From: Gerris lacustris
Taxonomy: Eukaryota; Arthropoda; Insecta; Hemiptera; Gerridae
NCBI GenBank assembly: GCA_951217055.1
Contig: OX578286.1
Span: 38,038,345 to 38,102,344 of the forward strand
Reading direction: 5' to 3'
DNA length: 64,000 nt
The position numbers and the translations under genes are program-made. Under the pieces are notes generated by a model. The model was given only the letters and a program-made list of their open reading frames with translations, was not told the origin of the DNA and made no database searches. This document shows, piece after piece, positions 58,285 through 64,000 of the stretch. Within the stretch, counting starts at the first letter, position 1, and each line of letters begins with the position of its first letter.

Positions 58285-58930
58285 CACTATAGTTACTTGT
58301 TATTTATTTAAGTACACAAGTTAAATAAATAGTTTAAAAATTATTATTATTTTATAAAGATTAAAAAAAAACGAATTTTTACACTTTTTAGTGTATTTAC
58401 TTAAGTTTATTATGCTTTATTAGTAAATTACTTGTTATGCCTTATTAGTAAATTATTTGTTATGCTTTACATTTTCTTTAAATTACTTTTTTATGGTTTA
58501 AAGTTTATTTAAGTATGTAAGATATTTTTTTATGTTTATTAAGTAAAATAAATTGTTATGTTTAAGCCTTTGTCAATGTTAATTAATTATTATGCTTAAA
58601 AATTTTAGTTTAGATTAAATTTATTTATTTAAGTACATAAGTTAAATAAATAATTTAAACATAATTATTATTGTATAAAGAATATGAAAAAAAAACTAAT
58701 TTTTACACTTTTTAGTGAATTTACTTAAGTTTATTATGATTTATTAGTAAATTACTTGTTATGTTTTACATTTTGCTTGAATTACCTTTTTATGGTTTAA
58801 AGTTTATTTAAGTAAGTGCGATATTATATTATGTTTATTAAAATTAATTGTTATGCTTAAGCCTTTGCCAATGTTAATTACTTATTATGCTTAAAAAGTT
58901 TGTTTACATTATTTTAAAGTTTATTTATAT
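58285..58930. repeat. 321-bp tandem duplication upstream of Gr
   Basis: AAGTACACAAGTTAAATAAA (about 58310) recurs at 58631, and similarity continues through TTTTTACACTTTTTAGTG and TTACTTAAGTTTATTATG. The two copies differ by small changes. Confidence 0.8.
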
Positions 58931-59404
58931 GAGTGCATTATTTTTTATGTTTAAGTAAAAATACTTTTAATGCACACCATTTAAATAGGTCCTTCGACGG
59001 ACAATAATTGTACACAAAAATAGACCTTAAACCTTTGTTTATGTTAATTACTTATTATGCATTAAATTTGTTAACAACTTCTTTTCTAAAGTCTATTTGG
59101 TTAATTATTTCTCATGCATTAAAATTTATTTATATTAGCTTAATTTACATATAATTAAAAATATATTTACGTTATTAAACTTGTTATCATTTTAACGTTA
59201 ATTTAGGGTGAGTTTATAAAACACATTTTTTTAATTGACAGTTATGTAAATAATATTTACGTAGGAGAATGACTAGTTGTTGAGTGTTAACACCCTTAAA
59301 TTTAATTAATTAACATTATATAATATGTACTTGTTTTTGGATTAAAGTTTTTTTAATTGAATTATTATGCAATTTATACAACTTTTATTTTATTTATTTT
59401 ACAT
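58931..59404. other. Intergenic, no gene seen
   Basis: Very AT-rich DNA, no feature supported. Confidence 0.5.
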
Positions 59405-60110
59405 AGCTTAAAACATATCACCTTTCACTGATTTAATCTCTAAGTCTAATCTAAAGCTTAAAACTTATCGCCTTTATTCACTGATTTAATCTCGGTTTTA
59501 TCTAAAGCATAAAACATATCACCTTTATTCACTGATTTAATCTCTAAGTCTTATCTAAAGCTAAAAAACATATCACCTGTATTCACTGATTTAATCTCTG
59601 TCTTATCTAAAGCTAAAAAACATATCACCTTTATTCACTGATTTAATCTCTAAGTCTTATCTAAAGCTAAAAAACATATCACCTGTATTCACTGATTTAA
59701 TCTCTAAGTCTTATCTAAAGCTAAAAAACATATCACCTGTATTCACTGATTTAATCTCTGTCTTATCTAAAGCTTAAAACATATCACCTGTATTCACTGC
59801 TTTAATCTCTAAGCCTTATCTAAAGCTTAAAACATATCACCTTTATTCACTCATTTAATCTCTGTTTTATCTAAAGCTTAAAACATATCACCTTTATTCA
59901 CTGATTTAATCTCTAAGTCTTATCTAAAGAATAAAACATATCACCATTATTCAATGATTTAATCTCTAAGTCTAATCTAAAGCTTAAAACTTAATCACTG
60001 ATTTAATCTCTAAGTTTAAAACTTACCACCTTTAATCACTGATATAATCTCTAAGTCTTATCTAAAGCTTAAAACATATCACATTTAGTCACTGATTTAA
60101 TCTCTAAGTT
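59405..60110. repeat. Tandem array, ~54-bp unit, about 13 copies
   Basis: The unit TTAATCTCTAAGTCTTATCT, AAAGCTTAAAACATATCACC and on has a variable period of about 52-56 bp owing to small deletions. It decays on both flanks. Confidence 0.9.
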
Positions 60111-60269
60111 CTAAGCTAGTTCAACACAGTCACTTCATAAATCATCAAAATGAAATATATCATTTGCAATAACTATGTAAGTATAATATTTCTTGCATAA
60201 CACATATGATTAAGTAATAGCGATAGAGAATTCATACCTTGTAAAACTATTGTTACAATTATAAGATGT

Positions 60270-60520
60270 TGAGAGATAATACTGTTATAGTTATAGTGTT
60301 ATAGTGTATTTATATAGTATAGTGTAATACTGTTAAGTATCACACTGTGATACTGTTATTAAAAATACAAAGTAATACTAATATTAGAACATAATCCTGT
60401 TATTACAATATAATAACACAATTACAATGTAATATTGTTACAATAATGTAATACTGTTATAACAATATAATACTATTATTACAATGTACTATTGTTATTA
60501 CAAAGTAATGTTTTTATTAT
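60270..60520. repeat. Degenerate AT-rich tandem repeat
   Basis: Irregular units around AATGTAATACTGTTATTACA. Copy number cannot be fixed. Confidence 0.6.
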
Positions 60521-60699
60521 AATTTCTTAGTATTGTTAGATTAACAAAGTTTAATAAAGTTCTGGTCTTTAAGGGTGAGTAATGAAAACGAAACGTTTTA
60601 TTTCATATTTGCGAAATTTGGAAATATTAGACCTCTCTCCGAGGCATATGAAACACCAATTTCTCCGAGGTATACTAAACACCAATAAAATTCGTAATA

Positions 60700-61290
60700 G
60701 GATGCGAGGAAGCTATGTGCCACACTAATTGGCAGACCATTTATATTATTTTATATTATTATTTTGCTTCCGAGCTTACCGAAGGTAAGGGAAGCATTGT
60801 GTTCACTTTTGAGAACGAAAAAGTTTTATGTCTCCGATTTCAAAAATTCCAAGACAGAAATCCGTTTCAGACATCAGGGAACATTTTTGGTCTTGAGTCT
60901 GTCTGTCTATCGGTCTGTGTGTCCGTGAATCCTGAAACGTGCGACGATAACTTGAGTAAATGTTGAAATTTGGTGGACATGTTCATTTTACCAATGTCCA
61001 GGACGAGTTCGTTGGACAATGCTCGCGTAAACGAGAACTTCAAATTTAAAATTGGAATTTTAGATCGGGGAAAAAATCAAATTTTATCAATTCAATGAGA
61101 CAAACATTTTTTTCAAATACAATTTTTTAGTAAAACCAACAGCAAAACCGCTATGAAGTGTTAAAGATCACTAAAAACTATTAATAATTTTTACACAATA
61201 AACAATATAACAATAAAGTAATAAAACTTTAATGATAATATAACAATAAAGTACATGATAGGATGCGAGGAAGCTATGTGCCACACTAAT
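60700..61290 (+). mobile_element. Hinge-type repeat H3, copy 2, flanked by a direct repeat
   Basis: GGATGCGAGGAAGCTATGTG and CCACACTAATTGGCAG occur at 60700 and again at 61262, bracketing the element. Inside are the GCTTCCGAGCTTACCGAAGG hairpin, GACAGAAATCCGTTTCAGAC, a GTCTGTCTGTCTATCGGTCT hinge and TTGAAATTTGGTGGACATG. The frame at 60715-60966 is a by-product of the hinge. Confidence 0.7.
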
Positions 61291-62269
61291 TGGCAGTCTA
61301 TTTTACATTTTTATAATTTACAGTACAGTGTTTCTGGCACATCTATGCCTTGGGTAGAGGCAAAATATAGCCAAATTTTGTCAAAGATAAAGTAAAACAT
61401 TACAAGTTTTTATTACTCACCCTTAAAGACGCCTACCAGAACAGTAGATACTATAAAAGGGACAAGTAAAAGAAACTAACGAATAAAATTAAGTGTTTGT
61501 GGCCAGTGTGTATCGCTAGCACTTGATATTCTGGTGTAAGCGATTCAGGTTCACAACACTGCATTCGACATTAAAAAAGTATGGAGGTACATGGATACTA
61601 AATAATTGTGTAAAGTGGTGTCAGTCAGTATAATCAACTTGCTAACTATGGGCTACCATCAATACAATAGTAGTAAACAGCTGTTTGGTGGAGCCTGGAA
61701 TATTGACAGCATGTATTATTATTAATATTAAATTGTTAATCCTGGACACTAACTGGTAAAATAGGATCCCACTGAGTTAGGTAAATTGTTAAAGGGTAAC
61801 AAAAAAAGGTACCTGCAATATAGTTACAATTACAATGAAATTTCTCCAATGGTACGCATTCTGATTATATAATAATATCTACACTAATCCACTTATAGTA
61901 GAGTGTTCTGAATGAAATAGAAAAAATATATAAATAAATAATGAAGGATAATATCACCATTAAGTCAACTAAACCCCCCAATATCATTTTTCTGAGTGTA
62001 AAATTCCCTTTAAATAATTTCAACTCAACAGGAAATATAGACACAATAGAGGATTCGAGGAAAATGCTTTCGAAGTAGACACAAAAGAGAAACTGTATAT
62101 TGAGAATTTGAAATAATCTAGCCTGTCAATATTTAGCTTTCAATTGAAAGTAATATAAATGATAAATGGGAGAAAGAAAATATTTACTCTAAGAGTTATC
62201 GAGCTAGTGTTTGGTTTTGTTATTTATCTACTTCTTTCTTCTATTATTGTTTATTTTGAAGATCAATAT
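61291..62269. other. Intergenic, no gene seen
   Basis: No coding or repeat signal recognised with confidence. Confidence 0.45.
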
Positions 62270-62500
62270 AAAGGATAAATAGAAATAGAGTATACAAATA
62301 AATAAAAATAGAGTATAACAAATAAATAGAAATATATTATAAAAATAAAATATAAATAGAGTATACAAAATAAATAGAAATAGAATATAACAAGAAATAG
62401 AAGTTAATAGAAAAAGAAAATTATAAATATGAATAGAGCATAGAAATAAATAGAATATAACAAGAAACAGAAATGAACATAAAAAGAAATGGAAATAGAG
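62270..62500. repeat. Degenerate AAATAGAAATAGAGTATA repeat
   Basis: Loose tandem repeats of AAATAAATAGAAATAGAGTA over about 230 bp. Confidence 0.65.
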
Positions 62501-62640
62501 TTTAAAAAGAATAATAATTTCTTAAGGCTTAAGTAACTTAGAACTCAAAACTATTTATTTAATATTTTTACACGTCAACAACAATAAATAACCTTAACTT
62601 TTGGTTAACCGTAATTGCATAGCTTGAGTGTGGCCTTCAG

Positions 62641-63042
62641 GGTTCAACTAGCCTATACGGGGCATCATTTATAGAAATGAAAAATACTGGCACATATAAT
62701 TATATATGTGCTGTCTTTTCTATATATTGATAAAAATGGACCAATTATGGATTCTTCTTCATTTCATAAGTTTTCTCTTAATACAATTTCCATCTTCAGT
62801 CCTCTATTTTGAGACACAGCTGTATACAGGTCGATTTTGGGAATCTTGGGCGTATGTATCTGTTTTAGATTACCTGGGCTTTGATGTAGCGTATCTGGTT
62901 TTTCAAGAGAGTATGAAATGAAAAAGAATACATAAATAATGCAATTTATATCAATGTACAGGAAACACTTTAATTATGTATGCATTATATTTGTTAGTTT
63001 TTGCATTTCTATACATGATGCCCCATATAGGCTAGTCCAACC
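62641..63042. mobile_element. Inverted-repeat MITE, ~39-bp arms
   Basis: The left arm GGTTCAACTAGCCTATACGG and on to TATAGAAATG is matched in reverse at 63004-63042 with a few differences. The interior is AT-rich; its 71-codon frame (62706-62921) has no recognised domain. Confidence 0.75.
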
Positions 63043-63678
63043 GCCTTCAGTGATCTTAATAATAATTATTTTTTCATTTCCATGTATTACTTATCCAAAT
63101 ATTAATAAAGTCTTTAAATAATCTAACTAGCATATCTAATGAAATCATACATAAATACTATAAAATAGAATACAATATAGAGAATAAAAGATTAGAAAAA
63201 AGATTATCCAAACAAAAAAATATTTATATAAAAAAAAGAAATATATAAGTGACTCATTTGTTCAAAGCTGTACTGCTTTTAGCCTATTCAAATCATCTCA
63301 GGTGTAACTTGATAATTAATAAATTCTATATAATATAATATGAACAAATATAATCATATACAAATACAACAGAATAAACTATAGAGAAACAAAAATATAA
63401 AGTAATAATAATAACCAGACAACAAAACGAAAATTTAAATAAAAAAAAATTAAGTGTGATAGAAAACAATGTTATTTGTGTACATAACATTATGCACTAA
63501 AAAATATGCGAGGTTTTGAAAAGTTTCAAGTATGCGATTTGTGTTATAGTTATTTATTTAACAAAGAAACTCAAACATTGTATATTACTTTTAGTTTTTT
63601 AAGTCAATCAATATGATACTTGGCCTTGTTTTGAATTAACCAATTTTTTAATATCTGGATTTATTTGTGTAACACACA
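63043..63678. other. Intergenic, no gene seen
   Basis: Very AT-rich DNA. Confidence 0.5.
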
Positions 63679-64000
63679 CAGTGGCATATCCAGCGGCTAG
63701 GTCTGGGGGGGGGGGGGGGGGGGGGCACATTCTAAGTCACTTAGATTGGGAGGGGGGTATACGTAGTGGTAACAAGAAAAGGATCTACTTATTCAACAAA
63801 GCAGCTGCCCCCCCCCCCCAAAAAAAAGTACAACTAATAAACAAAATAAATCTCCGCGCCCAAGTAACAACAACAGTTGTAAAACGTATTGGTTAGAAAA
63901 TGTTACGCTAATGCTTACTACAGTGCAATATCTTACTGTCTGCAGTTGTATTGGCGACACATCCCTTGACACTTCATCTCTCTCCCTACTCATATCATCT
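63679..64000. mobile_element. hAT-type element, left end, cut by the window edge or truncated
   Basis: It starts CAGTGGCATATCCAGCGGCT followed by a long G-run. The segment AACTAATAAACAAAATAAAT plus CTCCGCG matches the nested hAT sequence at 47.4 kb, as does CAGTGCAATATCTTACTGTC. The small frames on both strands come from homopolymer runs. Confidence 0.65.

Noticed and set aside
60715..60966. Cys/Ser/Val-rich 83-codon frame resembling a secreted peptide
   Set aside because: The S-V-C-L-S-V-C pattern comes from the GTCTGTCTGT hinge of a dispersed repeat.

Overview
The window is eukaryotic nuclear DNA from an insect, and Hemiptera is only a guess. It is AT-rich and crowded with repeats, and it carries one intact protein-coding gene. 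The insect assignment rests on that gene, a four-exon chemoreceptor of the gustatory receptor (Gr) family on the minus strand at 53344-58102. The mobile elements fit too: a Jockey-like non-LTR retrotransposon, hAT, PIF/Harbinger-like and mariner-like nonautonomous elements, and tRNA-derived SINEs. There are no bacterial-style operons, CRISPR arrays or rRNA operons.

Layout. 1-7 kb: a 1.55-kb nonautonomous hAT element inside one copy of a fold-back MITE family (called M here) that recurs through the window, then a 64-bp tandem array. 7-10 kb: a PIF/Harbinger-like MITE, copies of a hairpin-ended repeat, and a minisatellite. 10.5-12.3 kb: a 5'-truncated, frameshifted Jockey-like reverse transcriptase with an A-tail. 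12.3-13.3 kb: a 90-bp satellite built from the inside of MITE M. 14.6-15.7 kb: two fold-back elements, one carrying a tRNA-like sequence. 18-19.2, 23.2-23.6, 25.2-26.8, 30.9-31.5 and 32.3-33.1 kb: long minisatellites. 34-44 kb: a second tRNA-bearing fold-back, more hairpin-ended repeats, a second LINE remnant and several MITEs. 45.2-48.8 kb: a giant inverted dimer of a ~1.24-kb element, with a hAT element inside one arm. 50-53 kb: a 64-bp array, a composite repeat with a 5S-rRNA-like stretch, and a MITE nested in a MITE. 53.3-58.1 kb: the Gr gene, whose introns hold a SINE, a small hAT element and other repeats. 58-64 kb: AT-rich upstream DNA with a tandem duplication, a 54-bp array and further MITEs.

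Only exon 1 of the Gr gene stands out as a long open frame. The three short C-terminal exons (23, 30 and 27 codons) were found by reading splice sites and family motifs. All four exons join in phase 0 into a predicted 382-residue seven-helix receptor. The canonical C-terminal TYxxxxxQF motif reads N-Y-I-V-L-L-I-Q-F here. The rest of the window is best described as transposon and satellite sediment. Most other open frames are by-products of palindromes or in-frame minisatellites. No alignment or database search was possible, so family names for repeats rest on visible termini, target-site duplications and motifs.
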